Virus record (IMG/VR): IMGVR_UViG_3300006176_000007
Coordinates: 1-38,733 of that record
Strand: one strand, 5' to 3'
Source of the DNA: a virus
Length of the DNA: 38,733 bases
The notes under the pieces are model-generated. The model had not been told where the DNA came from and made no database searches. It saw nothing but the letters and a program-made list of their open reading frames with translations. Shown here one piece after another: positions 1-8,343 of the stretch. The position numbers were made by a program, and so were the translations under genes. The number at the start of each line of letters is the position of its first letter. Position 1 is the first letter of the stretch.

Positions 1-1050
1 CGACAGGTAGGCGTACCCGATAGGCGTGGAGGCGGCCAGGCCGATACTGGCCCCGAGGGTGGGTTGGACGCCGCCCAACCAGGTGACGGTCGGGAAGTTC
101 AGGTCGCCGGACACGATGTAGCCACCGCCACGGCCCTTCACGATGAAGAGCTCACTGGCCGAGATGGAGCCCCACGCCCCTGCCCCCACCGGCCACTCCT
201 GCACGAACACCACGTCCTGAGCCAGGGAGTCGCCGGCACCGTTGCCCGGGACCGTGTTCGGGGGGTCGGTGTAGAACCACTGGTCGTAGGGCCCACCGAG
301 GCTGGCCGTCGAGACCGTCCAGGGATAGGAGTTTCCCTGGAGCAGGATGATGCGGTTCTGGTGGCAGAGCAGCACGAAGCCAGGGCCTGCCGGAAGATCG
401 GCCGAGTAATCCTTGGGGGTGGCCGTGCCGCCGGGGTTGGTCGGGTCGGGGTAGATCCCGAGGTAGGTGGGGGACCCGGCGTTGTCGACGAACTGGGTCG
501 TCATGGCCACGACGGCGGTCCCGGTGGCCGCCCCGGTGGGGTCGGAGGCGTTCACCATCGTCATCCCGGCCGTGAAAGGAGCGACCACCCCGAGGAAGTT
601 GGAAGTGCTCGTCGGGCCCTTGGAGACGAGGACCCGGTTCCAGGCCCCCGCCGTCTGGGTGGCGCAGATGGCCTGGAGGCGGTTGTTGGAGCCGTTGATC
701 GAGTCGATGCAGTAGAGCAACTCGTCGCCCTGGCCCGACGCTGTGCCGATAGGGCCGTAGACCAGGACCCCGGTGATGTAGTTGTTGAAGCCGTCCTGGA
801 AGGCGGCCGACGGCCCGGTGACCGTCCCCACCGGCCCCGGCATGGGCGCCAGGCCCCCGTTGGCCAGCGCTATGCAGCCATAGGTGCCGTCAGGCTGGGC
901 AGCGGCCGGTTGGCTGCCGGCGCCGGCCAGGAAGGGGACGGGGGCGGCGTTGTCAGAGGAGCCGTAGGAGAAGCGGGCCTGGGAGATGATGCCGGGGCGG
1001 AAGTCGGTCCACCTCTCCCACTTCATGGGCGGCTCGCGGGCGTCAGGCAT
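1..1050 (-). CDS. Tail hub/nozzle-like protein, N-terminal 350 codons (continues at 38733)
   Basis: The frame opens at ATG 1050 (AGG four bases upstream), 21 bases after the preceding gene's stop, and stays open to base 1. Codon phase at base 1 matches the open frame at base 38733, so on a circular molecule the two parts make one 567-residue protein. The sequence is rich in Gly, Thr, Pro and aromatics, with recurring beta-strand-like blocks and no signal peptide or membrane segment. From base 1 it passes into a typical WLWNG...NWVYDT...GGWWKL pattern that I associate with beta-propeller tail nozzle or stabilisation proteins of podoviruses (compare P22 gp10, T7 gp12). Its place between capsid genes and the adaptor fits a tail structural role. 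The family assignment is inference; the reading frame is clear. Confidence 0.75.
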   Translation of the reverse strand, partial: MPDAREPPMKWERWTDFRPGIISQARFSYGSSDNAAPVPFLAGAGSQPAAAQPDGTYGCIALANGGLAPMPGPVGTVTGPSAAFQDGFNNYITGVLVYGPIGTASGQGDELLYCIDSINGSNNRLQAICATQTAGAWNRVLVSKGPTSTSNFLGVVAPFTAGMTMVNASDPTGAATGTAVVAMTTQFVDNAGSPTYLGIYPDPTNPGGTATPKDYSADLPAGPGFVLLCHQNRIILLQGNSYPWTVSTASLGGPYDQWFYTDPPNTVPGNGAGDSLAQDVVFVQEWPVGAGAWGSISASELFIVKGRGGGYIVSGDLNFPTVTWLGGVQPTLGASIGLAASTPIGYAYLS

Positions 1051-1071
1051 GACCTAGCGCCTGTGAGCGGT

Positions 1072-1797
1072 TCAGTCTTCGATGCCCTGTTGGGCCTGAA
1101 GGATCCTGTCGATGCGGGCCTCGAGCTCGGAGATCCGGCGCTCCTTGTCGGTGTTCTCGGCCTGGAGCTCGTCCAGGGCCCGGCTCACGTCGGAGGTGAC
1201 TGAATTCGCCTTGGTGGAGACGAGGGGGAAGGCCATCATCTCGGGGTCGTAGGCGGGGAACTGGATGGGGTAGCCCTCCAGGGTGGTGATCTGGCACTTG
1301 GGGGCGAGGGAGGTGAGACCCTTGATGTTCTCGCCCTTCCTCGGCCCCTCGGCGATGGTGAAGTCCTTGAGGGTCTCCATCTGCACGCCGTACAGGGCGA
1401 AGAGGCGCTTCAGTTCGGTGTAGCGCTCCAGCACGATCCCTCGGCCGCCCTGGCCGTCGTCGAAGCGGATCTGCTCGCCGTCCACCGCCCGTGGGTCCCC
1501 CAGCTTGTTCACCACGGCCTGGAAGATGACGGCCTTGGCCTCGCCCGGGGCGAGGATCCAGCGCTTCTTGGCCCAGCCGAACTCGATGGGCATGGAGTCG
1601 ATGTTCGTCACCCACAGGAAATCGTCGTCCATCAGGAACGGCTTGTCCTTGCGGACGCTAGTGGTGACGTGGCGGTCCTCGGGCTGGGCGTCACCCGGCC
1701 TGGGCATCCTCGTCACGTCGACCATCGGGTGCGGCGGAGGGGCGAACTGCGGTCCGGGGAGAGGGCCTGCCTTGGGGGAGAAATCCTTGGAGGGCAT
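1072..1797 (-). CDS. Virion-region protein with C-terminal coiled coil, function unknown
   Basis: 241 residues from ATG 1797, eight bases after the preceding stop, with AAGG in the ribosome-binding position. Residues 1-35 are proline-rich, including FAPPPHP. The middle part (about 50-190) looks folded, with many Trp, Phe and charged residues. The last 40 residues are strongly heptad-like and charged (DELQAEN, ERRISELEARIDRIL), a predicted coiled coil that could drive oligomerisation. It lies in the late operon between capsid and tail hub genes, so a virion component or assembly factor is likely. I do not recognise a family. Confidence 0.7.
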   Translation of the reverse strand: MPSKDFSPKAGPLPGPQFAPPPHPMVDVTRMPRPGDAQPEDRHVTTSVRKDKPFLMDDDFLWVTNIDSMPIEFGWAKKRWILAPGEAKAVIFQAVVNKLGDPRAVDGEQIRFDDGQGGRGIVLERYTELKRLFALYGVQMETLKDFTIAEGPRKGENIKGLTSLAPKCQITTLEGYPIQFPAYDPEMMAFPLVSTKANSVTSDVSRALDELQAENTDKERRISELEARIDRILQAQQGIED

Positions 1798-1805
1798 GGG
1801 CAACC

Positions 1806-2585
1806 TTACGTCAGGTAGAAGTAGGGGACGTCGGCACTCGCCGTGATGGCCCCGGCCACGGCCGGGATGGCCGTCGGTGTGGTTAGGCTGCCCGTCGAGG
1901 CGCCGGAGTTGATGGGTACCACCGTGTTGGCCGCCACGACGGCGGCCGAGGCGGTGAAGGTGGGTGCGTTCCCCGTGGCGATCATCAGGCCGATGTAGTA
2001 GCGCCCCGTGTAGTAGGTGGTGAACGAGGTGGCTGCCGCCGCTGACCCCGACGCCGGGGCGCCCGGGTTGTTGTTGATGTTGGCCACCGGGTAGGTGGCC
2101 ACCACCGACGCCGTGATGGCGGTCGAGGTGGCGTCGGCCGAGATGGCAAGCAGGTTGCGGGCGTTGTCGTAGAGGGCCATCCACTGGTGTGTCGGCCCGG
2201 CGTCACCGGTGGTCCCCGCCAGGAAGTTGAAGTTGGAGATCTTGGTGTTGATGGGGACATGCGTCTGAACCAGTTGCAGCACCCCCGTTCCAGGGAAGGC
2301 CATGGCGGCAACCGTCAGCTCCTGGCGCAGAGCGGTAGCCGACAACGTTCCAGTCGGTGCGGTGATCCCGGCATATCCCGCACCGGCCGCCCTGAACTGG
2401 AACAGGGCCTGATCGAGTTGGGCGATGATCGTCCCCATCTCGCTGATGTCGATGGAGCCCAGCCCACCGAGGCCGGTGGTCGCCGTGGACCCGCCGCCCG
2501 TGTAGCCCAAGTCCATGATGAGGTTGCGCCAAAGCTCGCCCTCGGTGACTCCGGTGGGGTTGTTCCCCTGCGTCGGGCCCGGCAT
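1806..2585 (-). CDS. Putative virion protein rich in Ala, Thr and Gly
   Basis: 259 residues. ATG 2585 overlaps the upstream stop as TAATG, so translation is probably coupled; longer in-frame openings would lie inside the upstream gene. The protein begins MPGPTQGNN. From about residue 85 it is a low-charge, beta-prone sequence with repeated Ala/Thr/Val stretches, ending VPYFYLT. Phrases such as HQWMALYDNARNLLA and YYIGLMIATG resemble short beta-sandwich domains of phage structural proteins. It follows the decoration-like gene and could be a head-fibre or tail component. No specific family recognised. Confidence 0.68.
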   Translation of the reverse strand: MPGPTQGNNPTGVTEGELWRNLIMDLGYTGGGSTATTGLGGLGSIDISEMGTIIAQLDQALFQFRAAGAGYAGITAPTGTLSATALRQELTVAAMAFPGTGVLQLVQTHVPINTKISNFNFLAGTTGDAGPTHQWMALYDNARNLLAISADATSTAITASVVATYPVANINNNPGAPASGSAAAATSFTTYYTGRYYIGLMIATGNAPTFTASAAVVAANTVVPINSGASTGSLTTPTAIPAVAGAITASADVPYFYLT

Positions 2586-3232
2586 TACGGCATGTTGATG
2601 TGGGCCCAGCACAGAAGCGGGCCGGCCGAGATCGTGACCGCCTGGAGGGCCACGCCGATGGTGGTTCCGTAGGTGCGGGTGGCGCCGCCCGAGTCCGACG
2701 CCTGTCCGGTGTGACCGGAGGTCGTCGAGCAGATGAGCGTGTGGCCGACCGTGGTGGTGTTGTCCACCAGCACCTGCATGATGCCCCGCTTGCCCACCTG
2801 GCAGATCTGCGACGCCTGGGTGGACGACACCGACGTGTTCGCCGGGTTGGTGGCGTTCTGCGGCGTGGCCGGCCCGCTGGTGCCGAATCCGAGCGCCACC
2901 CCGGCCAGGTAGGTGGTCGAGGTCGTGGACGACAGGTCCACGTACTGCACGGTCCAGTTGTACGGGAACGTCGGGTTGCCCGAGCCGCCCGAGTCACCAC
3001 CGGGGTTGGCCGTGGTCGGGCCCAGCGGTGGGTACGAACCGACACCGGCGGGTGTGCCGGTGAGGCCGTACATCATCAGGGCCCCGGGCACGAGGGCTCC
3101 CGCCCCGGCCGCCGCCGGGAAGGTCAGAGCGGCTACCGAAGCGGGGTTCAGGGCGATGGGCTCCCACAACGCCTGCCAATACGGCTGTTCGTTGTTCTGA
3201 GCGAGGACGTTGTATGCAGCTCCGATAGGCAC
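2585..3232 (-). CDS. Probable head decoration (capsid cement) protein
   Basis: 215 residues from GTG 3232, with GGAG six bases upstream, directly after the capsid gene. The N-terminal 60 residues are hydrophobic (PAAAGAGALVPGALMMYG). The C-terminal half has the pattern GIMQVLVDN...VGHTLICST...GATRTYGTTIGVALQA, like small phage beta-barrel decoration proteins in which a value is passed through G.VxVxG...IGVALxA strands. Position immediately downstream of the major capsid protein supports a capsid-surface role. The family match is recalled by pattern only. An alternative is a second minor capsid protein. Confidence 0.7.
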   Translation of the reverse strand: MPIGAAYNVLAQNNEQPYWQALWEPIALNPASVAALTFPAAAGAGALVPGALMMYGLTGTPAGVGSYPPLGPTTANPGGDSGGSGNPTFPYNWTVQYVDLSSTTSTTYLAGVALGFGTSGPATPQNATNPANTSVSSTQASQICQVGKRGIMQVLVDNTTTVGHTLICSTTSGHTGQASDSGGATRTYGTTIGVALQAVTISAGPLLCWAHINMP

Positions 3233-3241
3233 GATGACTCC

Positions 3242-4213
3242 TTACGCCGCCAGGACGGTGAACTTGCCGTTGGTCTGCGGGTTCGTGTTGACCAGGGCCC
3301 CGGCGAAGTAGATGAGGGACACGATGACGAACTGGTTCGTCGGCTGCTGGAAGTCCCCGACCTCGAAGTCGCCGTTCTGGTTGACGACGAGCTCGAAGTA
3401 GTTCTCGTTCAGGAAGAACAGCAGGCCTTCGGTCCCGGTGGGGTTGATGTGCTCGTCCACCAGGAAGGGCTGGTTGCGGTACCAGCCACCGGAGAAGCCT
3501 CCGTTGGCGAAGGTCTGGTCGACCACCGACGTCGGCTGCGTGTATTGCACCTGCGCCTGGAGGAGGTTCTCGTACCGGGTCAGGTTGGCCCGGGTGCCGA
3601 CGGTGAGCGTCGGAGCCCTGGCCCCCTTGGACGACAGGTCCCAGAGGCTGTTCATGGCGTTCATGCCCAGCGTCGTGGTGGCGGCGTCCACATTGGCCTT
3701 CAGGAACGGGTACGACGACCGAGACAGCCCGGCGTAGGTGGACTGGCCACCGTGGCTGCCGTCGTCCACGATGTCGAACATGCCGTCGAGGGCCTTGTAG
3801 TTCGACCCGTCGGACCAGATGCCGTAGGCGATCTTGTCCTGCATGTCCATCTTGGCCAACTCGCACTGCTCCACGACGTAGTTGGCCACGGCGTACTCGG
3901 AGTCGGCCCGGATGAGCGAGCGCTGATCCAGGGTGACGTTGGAGTAGTACTCCTTCCAGTCCCAGGCTCCCGAGATCTCGTTGTCGGAGGGCTCGACGTT
4001 CAGCACCTCGGGACCGTAGAAGGCCCCGCCGGTCGACCAGCCCTGGTAGATGAAGCGGCTCTCGATGTGGAGCCCGCCCCGTCGCACCACCCGGTTCTGG
4101 CGGAACAGCCGGTAGGTGAAGGGGGAACCGAGATAGAAGACGTCGGTCGCCTCCTCGCGGATCACCCGTCGAGAGATCGACGTGATTGTGTCTACTCCTG
4201 TGGGTGTGACCAT
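3242..4213 (-). CDS. Major capsid protein, HK97-fold type
   Basis: 323 residues from ATG 4213, preceded by a strong AGGAG. It follows scaffold and portal in standard head-gene order. The N-terminal third has ITSISRRVIREEATDVFYLG and a Gly/aromatic loop (HIESRFIYQGW). The central part carries helix-rich text with DMQDKIAYGIWSDG and ALDGMFDIVDDG, typical of the spine helix and P-domain of HK97-like shells. The C-terminus is beta-rich (FVIVSLIYFAGALVNTNP). Length is normal for the family, with no N-terminal delta domain, consistent with a separate scaffold gene. It should be the main shell protein of the virion. Confidence 0.85.
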   Translation of the reverse strand: MVTPTGVDTITSISRRVIREEATDVFYLGSPFTYRLFRQNRVVRRGGLHIESRFIYQGWSTGGAFYGPEVLNVEPSDNEISGAWDWKEYYSNVTLDQRSLIRADSEYAVANYVVEQCELAKMDMQDKIAYGIWSDGSNYKALDGMFDIVDDGSHGGQSTYAGLSRSSYPFLKANVDAATTTLGMNAMNSLWDLSSKGARAPTLTVGTRANLTRYENLLQAQVQYTQPTSVVDQTFANGGFSGGWYRNQPFLVDEHINPTGTEGLLFFLNENYFELVVNQNGDFEVGDFQQPTNQFVIVSLIYFAGALVNTNPQTNGKFTVLAA

Positions 4214-4223
4214 GGTCTCCTAC

Positions 4224-5189
4224 TCACTTGTAGCCGCTGTTGCGAAGATCGGCTGCCAGTTGATCTACCAGTAGCCCCCGGGACTCAGGGGTGAAACGAC
4301 CGTCTCCTCGGGTCTCCAGCGGCGCCCGGGCGGGCGGGGGCCCGGCCACGGGAACTGCTCCGGTAGAGAGGGCGTGCAGGACACGCTTGTTCTCCTGGTT
4401 CTGGGGAGGGGGTCCGGTCACTGGTGGAGTAGGAGCGGGCTGATATGCCCGAGATGAGTTCTTCCACAGGGTGTATTCGAGGGCCTCTTCGTAGCCCGCC
4501 ACCGGGTCCACGCCCGGTCGGCGGACGAAGGCGTCGGCGAAGCCCGCCTGGCTGGCGTAGCCCGCCATGGTAGTGAGGTCGTCGTCGCCGAGGTCGGGGT
4601 GCCGGGTGCGGAAGTTGGCCACGGCCTGGCCGGCGGCGGTCTGGAGACGGGTCTGCTCGGCCGTCTGCTGCTGCGTCTCCCGCTGGGTGCGCTCCTGCTC
4701 GTCCATCCGGCGCAGGATCTCCTGGTTCTGCTGCCACAGCTGCGCTTCCATCGACTCGGGGTCGACGTGCTCGGGGATCTTCGGCTCGGGCCTCGGGGGC
4801 TCAGGCTTGCGCAGCGCCTCGTACACCCGGTCGACCGCCCCCGGCGTGGTCGACATGATCTGGTCGAGGGCGAGAAGGCTGGCCCGGCGCTCGGGCGGGA
4901 GGTTCAGGAGGGGGTCAGAGGGCGGGGCGAACTGCGGAGGCTCGACAACCGGGGCGGAGACGGGCTCATCCCCGGCGTCGAGGTCTCCGTCGCCCGCTTC
5001 CCCTGACGGGACGGGGTCGGCCGTGGGAGGAAGGAGGTCTCCCTCGGCCGCAGGCGGGTTGCCGCCGAGGGCGTACTGCCGGGCTGGACTCCCGGTGGCT
5101 GCCTCGTCGGCCTCGCGCAAGAAGTCATCGAGATTGAAGTCGGGGTTGTCCGCCTCGGGGGGCAGGAACATGGAGCGGATCGAGGGCAT
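4224..5189 (-). CDS. Capsid scaffolding protein
   Basis: 321 residues. ATG 5189 overlaps the upstream stop as TAATG. The composition is typical of scaffolds: acidic and Pro-rich N-terminus, Gln/Glu/Arg-rich helical centre around residues 145-185 (QNQEILRRMDEQERTQRET, a coiled coil), and a mixed C-terminus. No protease motif is seen, so it is probably expelled or dismantled rather than acting as a prohead protease. It sits eleven bases upstream of the major capsid gene and after portal. The call rests on composition and order. Confidence 0.75.
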   Translation of the reverse strand: MPSIRSMFLPPEADNPDFNLDDFLREADEAATGSPARQYALGGNPPAAEGDLLPPTADPVPSGEAGDGDLDAGDEPVSAPVVEPPQFAPPSDPLLNLPPERRASLLALDQIMSTTPGAVDRVYEALRKPEPPRPEPKIPEHVDPESMEAQLWQQNQEILRRMDEQERTQRETQQQTAEQTRLQTAAGQAVANFRTRHPDLGDDDLTTMAGYASQAGFADAFVRRPGVDPVAGYEEALEYTLWKNSSRAYQPAPTPPVTGPPPQNQENKRVLHALSTGAVPVAGPPPARAPLETRGDGRFTPESRGLLVDQLAADLRNSGYK

Positions 5190-5557
5190 TACGACGCCTG
5201 GTCAGCCATCGAGGAGCGCATGTCCTCGGCCGACATGCCGGTCGAGGTGGGCCCACCGCCCATTCCCGCTGAAGGTCCCGAAGGTTGCCCGCCCATCAAT
5301 TGGCGAAGGTTAGTACCTCCACCCTGCATGGCGGGGGGTTGGCCGCCGGGGGCCTGCTGGGGCTGGGCCGGGGGCTTGCCCTGGCCGCTGGCCGTGGCCT
5401 TGGCTCCGAGGGTGGCCTTCTGGAGGTTCATCAGCATCTCGTGGATGTCGGGGCGCATGGCCTCGGGGGTCAGCATGGCAGCCGTGACGGCCATGGCCAC
5501 GTTGTCGAGGGCCTCGTTGATGTTCGACGGGCCCTGCTGCTTGGTCGACCCCGCCAT
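5189..5557 (-). CDS. Small head-region protein, Gln/Gly/Pro-rich, unknown
   Basis: 122 residues from ATG 5557, three bases after the previous stop. Residues 10-55 look helical (NEALDNVAMAVTAAMLTPEA, then EMLMNLQKATLGAKA). Residues 58-110 are low complexity with many Gly, Pro, Gln and Met. Lying between portal and scaffold, it may be a capsid accessory or scaffold-assisting factor. No recognised family. Confidence 0.65.
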   Translation of the reverse strand: MAGSTKQQGPSNINEALDNVAMAVTAAMLTPEAMRPDIHEMLMNLQKATLGAKATASGQGKPPAQPQQAPGGQPPAMQGGGTNLRQLMGGQPSGPSAGMGGGPTSTGMSAEDMRSSMADQAS

Positions 5558-5560
5558 GGA

Positions 5561-5728
5561 TCAGGCGCCGGCGCCCAGGTTCGAATTGTCCTTCACCGGA
5601 CCGATGTTGCCCGTGGCTCCAGGATCTTGTCCGTACGCATCATTCTCAGTTTGCCCTTGGCGCATGATGTTCGCCTTGCCCCTCGGGTGCGCTCCGTAGT
5701 TGGGGCGGACCTGATTCTGATCGGCCAT
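5561..5728 (-). CDS. 55-residue hydrophilic head-operon protein, unknown
   Basis: Small gene with a near-consensus ribosome-binding site (GAGGAGG, five bases before ATG 5728), which is the main evidence for it. The product starts MADQNQVRPNYG, is rich in Asn, Gly and Gln, and ends LGAGA, with no Cys or hydrophobic segment. Its stop lies three bases from the next start, as expected for a coupled operon. A hairpin lies just upstream at 5766-5798. Confidence 0.65.
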   Translation of the reverse strand: MADQNQVRPNYGAHPRGKANIMRQGQTENDAYGQDPGATGNIGPVKDNSNLGAGA

Positions 5729-5765
5729 GGTGACCTCCTCGGTCGTCTGGCGGGGATCGTAGCGC

Positions 5766-5798
5766 GAAGAAGGGGCCCAACGGAGGAGCCCCTTCTTC
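5766..5798 (-). terminator. Perfect 11-bp hairpin inside the head operon
   Basis: GAAGAAGGGGC at 5766-5776 pairs with its exact complement at 5788-5798 around an 11-base loop. On the minus strand the descending arm ends CCTTCTTC but no U-run follows. It may act as a weak terminator, attenuator or RNA stabiliser between the small basic peptide gene and the genes leading to scaffold and capsid. Confidence 0.5.
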
Positions 5799-5823
5799 TG
5801 GTGGTTCGGATGGTGGAGGCGGG

Positions 5824-5895
5824 TTACCGCCCGTGACGCCCCTTCCGCCCCTTGTGGCGTCCCTTACGGGCGCGACCGGCTTCGATCTTGTCCAC
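5824..5895 (-). CDS. 23-residue highly basic peptide
   Basis: Tiny ORF from GTG 5895, preceded by a full GGAGGTGA Shine-Dalgarno sequence at six-base spacing. The stop of the upstream gene lies inside that site, so the two are tightly coupled. The peptide (MDKIEAGRARKGRHKGRKGR, then HGR) is over half Lys, Arg or His. A basic peptide expressed with head genes could bind DNA or RNA or neutralise charge in the capsid; this is inference. The ribosome-binding site argues strongly for translation. Confidence 0.55.
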   Translation of the reverse strand: MDKIEAGRARKGRHKGRKGRHGR

Positions 5896-5900
5896 GGCAA

Positions 5901-6077
5901 TCACCTCCGTCCTGACCTAGATGAACTGCGACTCTTGCGGCGACTCTTGCGCTTGCCCTGTCGGCTGGCCGACTCACGCTTGCCGGTGACCGACGACTTG
6001 CCGTGCGCCCAGGCGTGAGCGATGTTGGGGTGTTCGGCCCACAGGAAACGCCGCTGCTTCTCACTCTTGAACGGCAT
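5901..6077 (-). CDS. MPFKSEKQRRF-type small phage protein with Arg/Ser-rich tail
   Basis: 58 residues from ATG 6077, overlapping the end of the upstream gene by 17 bases. The N-terminus (MPFKSEKQRRFLWAEHP, then IAHAWAHG) matches a widespread family of very small phage proteins of unknown function, often encoded beside portal or head genes. Here the family core of about 30 residues is followed by an unusual basic Arg/Lys/Ser-rich extension (residues 34-58, RKSRRKSRSSSRSGRR). The tail suggests nucleic-acid binding. Confidence 0.75.
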   Translation of the reverse strand: MPFKSEKQRRFLWAEHPNIAHAWAHGKSSVTGKRESASRQGKRKSRRKSRSSSRSGRR

Positions 6078-6267
6078 TTCGCAGGCGGGCCGCCTCTTCG
6101 GCCACGATACGTTCCCGCTCGTCGGGGTCGAACCCGTTGGTGTGGATGCGCAGGTGCCCGTCGGGGCGGACCTCATCACGGGGACCGACGGTCGACTTGT
6201 GCAGTTCCGAGGACTCCTCCACTCGGCGGCGGAAGTCTCCGAGAGGCAGGTTGGGGCGCTCAGGCAT
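6061..6267 (-). CDS. 68-residue protein, unknown
   Basis: ATG 6267 overlaps the upstream stop by eight bases and has GAGG in the binding-site position. The product is charged and mostly helical (DPDERERIVAEEAARLRNAV at the C-terminus), with no Cys or hydrophobic segment. The 3' end overlaps the next start. No family recognised. Confidence 0.6.
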   Translation of the reverse strand: MPERPNLPLGDFRRRVEESSELHKSTVGPRDEVRPDGHLRIHTNGFDPDERERIVAEEAARLRNAVQE

Positions 6268-6478
6268 CGTCGTCCTCGGGCATGATCATGTCCCCGCACA
6301 CGCCCACCCCGACGTCCTCGTTCGGGCCCATGGTGAACTCCGAGGGCTCCCGGTAGGCGGCCCGCCCCTTGCGTCCCTCCACGGCGGTGACGCTCCACGC
6401 CTGCGGGAGAATGTGGCCGACGTTCTCGGTGGACATCTCCGGGCTCATGTTGGAGCGATGCGTCCGTGCTTCTCTCAT
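6260..6478 (-). CDS. 72-residue protein downstream of portal, unknown
   Basis: ATG 6478 lies 14 bases after the portal stop, with AGGT about 11 bases upstream. Text such as GHILPQAWSVTAVEGRKGRA and the acidic tail MPEDDDA look like a small folded protein. Both ends fit the operon exactly (eight-base overlap with the next gene). An internal ATG (MSPEMSTENVG) is an alternative start. Confidence 0.55.
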   Translation of the reverse strand: MREARTHRSNMSPEMSTENVGHILPQAWSVTAVEGRKGRAAYREPSEFTMGPNEDVGVGVCGDMIMPEDDDA

Positions 6479-6492
6479 GCCGAAACGCTACC

Positions 6493-8343
6493 TCACTGCG
6501 GGCGGGGTTGGTCGGAATGAGGCCGAGGGCTGCGGTTGTCCTTCTTGGCGGCACCTGCCTGGGCGGCGGCCGCCGCCATCTCGAGCTGCTTCTGCTCCTG
6601 TTGCTGCTGGCGCTCCATGATCGTCTGGGCGTGGGAGACCTGGCAGGCCTGGAGCACGTACAGGTTGTCGACCACCCCGAGCTGCTTGAGCTTGAAGGCC
6701 TCGGACACCCGGGCGGCCCGGGACGTGGGCTTGGCCGATCCCGAGTTCACGGTGAGGACGAAGCGCATGGGGACGGGCCGATATTTCTTCGTCTCGGTGT
6801 CCAGGGTGGGGACCATGAAATGCTGGCCGGCCAGGCGCACGGAGGTGTTCTCGCCTTCCTGGCCCACGATGGCCACGAACCGGGGGGTGTCGTAGTAGAG
6901 GATGATGAGGTTGGCGACGAGCTCCCCCGCCTTCCTCAGCGTCTCTTCCAGGTTACGGAGCGCCGAGCGGATACGGATGAACCCGGCCTCCTGGGTGGCC
7001 TGCACCTGCTTGTCGGTGGCCCGGCCCGACTGCATCTCGCCCTTCTGGGAGCCCGAGAGCCCGGCGATGCGCTCCATCTCGTCCCGCAGGAACATGATCG
7101 TCTCCATGGCCGCCTGCGGGATCTGCGGGGGCTGCATCCACCGGGGGTCCTGGGACCCACCGCCCGGTGACGGGTTCACGTCGAAGATCCGGCCCGGGCC
7201 GATGACGACCGACGAGCGGTCGGCCCCCGAGCCCTTGGTGGTGGACAGCATCGGGTTGCCGGTGTAGACGATGTTGTTCACCGTCATGGCCAGGATGGTG
7301 TTCAGGTTCTGCTGGCAGGGCGCCAGGTCACGGACTATCGGGTCCCCCCAGAACTCGCCCGTCTCGACGTCGACGTATCGGACGTAAGGATGGCGATCAG
7401 TTCCAAACAGGTTCTCAGCGATCTCGTCCAGTAGGACTCGCCCGCCAGAGTGAACGACCACCCGCCATTGATCCACGACGGCTGTGTGGTACTCGCCGGG
7501 ACCGTCGACTTCCTCCGCATAGTTCTCCTTGATCCAGCACTCATACACGCTCACCCCTTCCCGGCTCACGTAGCCCCGGTGTTGCCTGGCCCCGCCCTGT
7601 GCTCCCCATGTCGTCGGCGGGACGGTGGGCCCGGACCCGACCGGGTCGAGGCGACCCACGCCGGTCTGCTTCTGGCGACCCGTGAACTGCGACGGGGGGA
7701 TGTGGTCGGCCGACTGGTCACCGGATCGGACGGCGTCGGCGATGAGGGCCCGGGAGAGTTGCGGGTAGCGCCTCTCCATATCGGCCGCCGTCATGGTGTG
7801 TACCTCGATGATCCAGTTGGCGTCCTCCATGTCGGTGGCGAAGGGGTCGACGTAGAGGCACCAGGGGCTCACCCGCTTGAGCGCCACGTTCCCGAGGCCG
7901 CCGGCGAGGCCGGCGTCCCAAACCACCTTCAGGAATCCGGGGCCGAACATGGCCGAGTCCCACAGCATCTGCACGATCTCGGAGTACCACCCATCGGTGC
8001 GCAGGATGCTGTTCATCACCGACTGGAGTTGCTCGCCCAGGATGTCGTAGAGGATCGACTGCATGGAGAACGGGTCGCTGGCGGGGGTGACCGTGAACTG
8101 GATCTCCTGGTCGGTCATCCACCCGACCCGGGAGTCGATGGTGGGGAACACCTCGTTGGCCCGGGTGCCCGGAGCGGAGGGAACGTTCGGAGCAGAGCGG
8201 TTCTTCGTGATTTTGTAATTTCTAGTCCACTCAGTTCTCATGGCCCCCTTGGTATCTTTGGAGATCGAATACATCTGTGTGAGGCGGTCAATAAGCGCCG
8301 ATTCGCTAACAGCAGGTGGGGTCTCTACTTGAATGTAAGTCAA
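6493..8343 (-). CDS. Portal protein, P22-like family
   Basis: 616 residues if translation starts at TTG 8343, which overlaps the HNH stop as TTGA. The next in-frame ATG is QMYSISK, about 23 residues later. N-terminal text LIDRLTQMYSISKDTK...RTEWTRNYKITKNR is the usual opening of P22-type portals. It continues with DSAMFGPGFLKVVWD, SPWCLYVDPFATD and a long central region. The C-terminal part has SGSQKGEMQSGRATDKQVQ and helical barrel text ending in Ala/Gln-rich helices. The portal forms the dodecameric DNA channel that docks terminase and the adaptor. The first 45 or so codons look less GC-rich than the rest, next to the HNH gene. Confidence 0.85.
   Translation of the reverse strand: MTYIQVETPPAVSESALIDRLTQMYSISKDTKGAMRTEWTRNYKITKNRSAPNVPSAPGTRANEVFPTIDSRVGWMTDQEIQFTVTPASDPFSMQSILYDILGEQLQSVMNSILRTDGWYSEIVQMLWDSAMFGPGFLKVVWDAGLAGGLGNVALKRVSPWCLYVDPFATDMEDANWIIEVHTMTAADMERRYPQLSRALIADAVRSGDQSADHIPPSQFTGRQKQTGVGRLDPVGSGPTVPPTTWGAQGGARQHRGYVSREGVSVYECWIKENYAEEVDGPGEYHTAVVDQWRVVVHSGGRVLLDEIAENLFGTDRHPYVRYVDVETGEFWGDPIVRDLAPCQQNLNTILAMTVNNIVYTGNPMLSTTKGSGADRSSVVIGPGRIFDVNPSPGGGSQDPRWMQPPQIPQAAMETIMFLRDEMERIAGLSGSQKGEMQSGRATDKQVQATQEAGFIRIRSALRNLEETLRKAGELVANLIILYYDTPRFVAIVGQEGENTSVRLAGQHFMVPTLDTETKKYRPVPMRFVLTVNSGSAKPTSRAARVSEAFKLKQLGVVDNLYVLQACQVSHAQTIMERQQQQEQKQLEMAAAAAQAGAAKKDNRSPRPHSDQPRPQ

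Noticed and set aside
64-1203. Long plus-strand frame opposite the tail hub gene
   Set aside because: Gly/Val/Arg-rich shadow of the minus-strand gene. The minus frame has protein-like sequence and a ribosome-binding site and continues across the junction.
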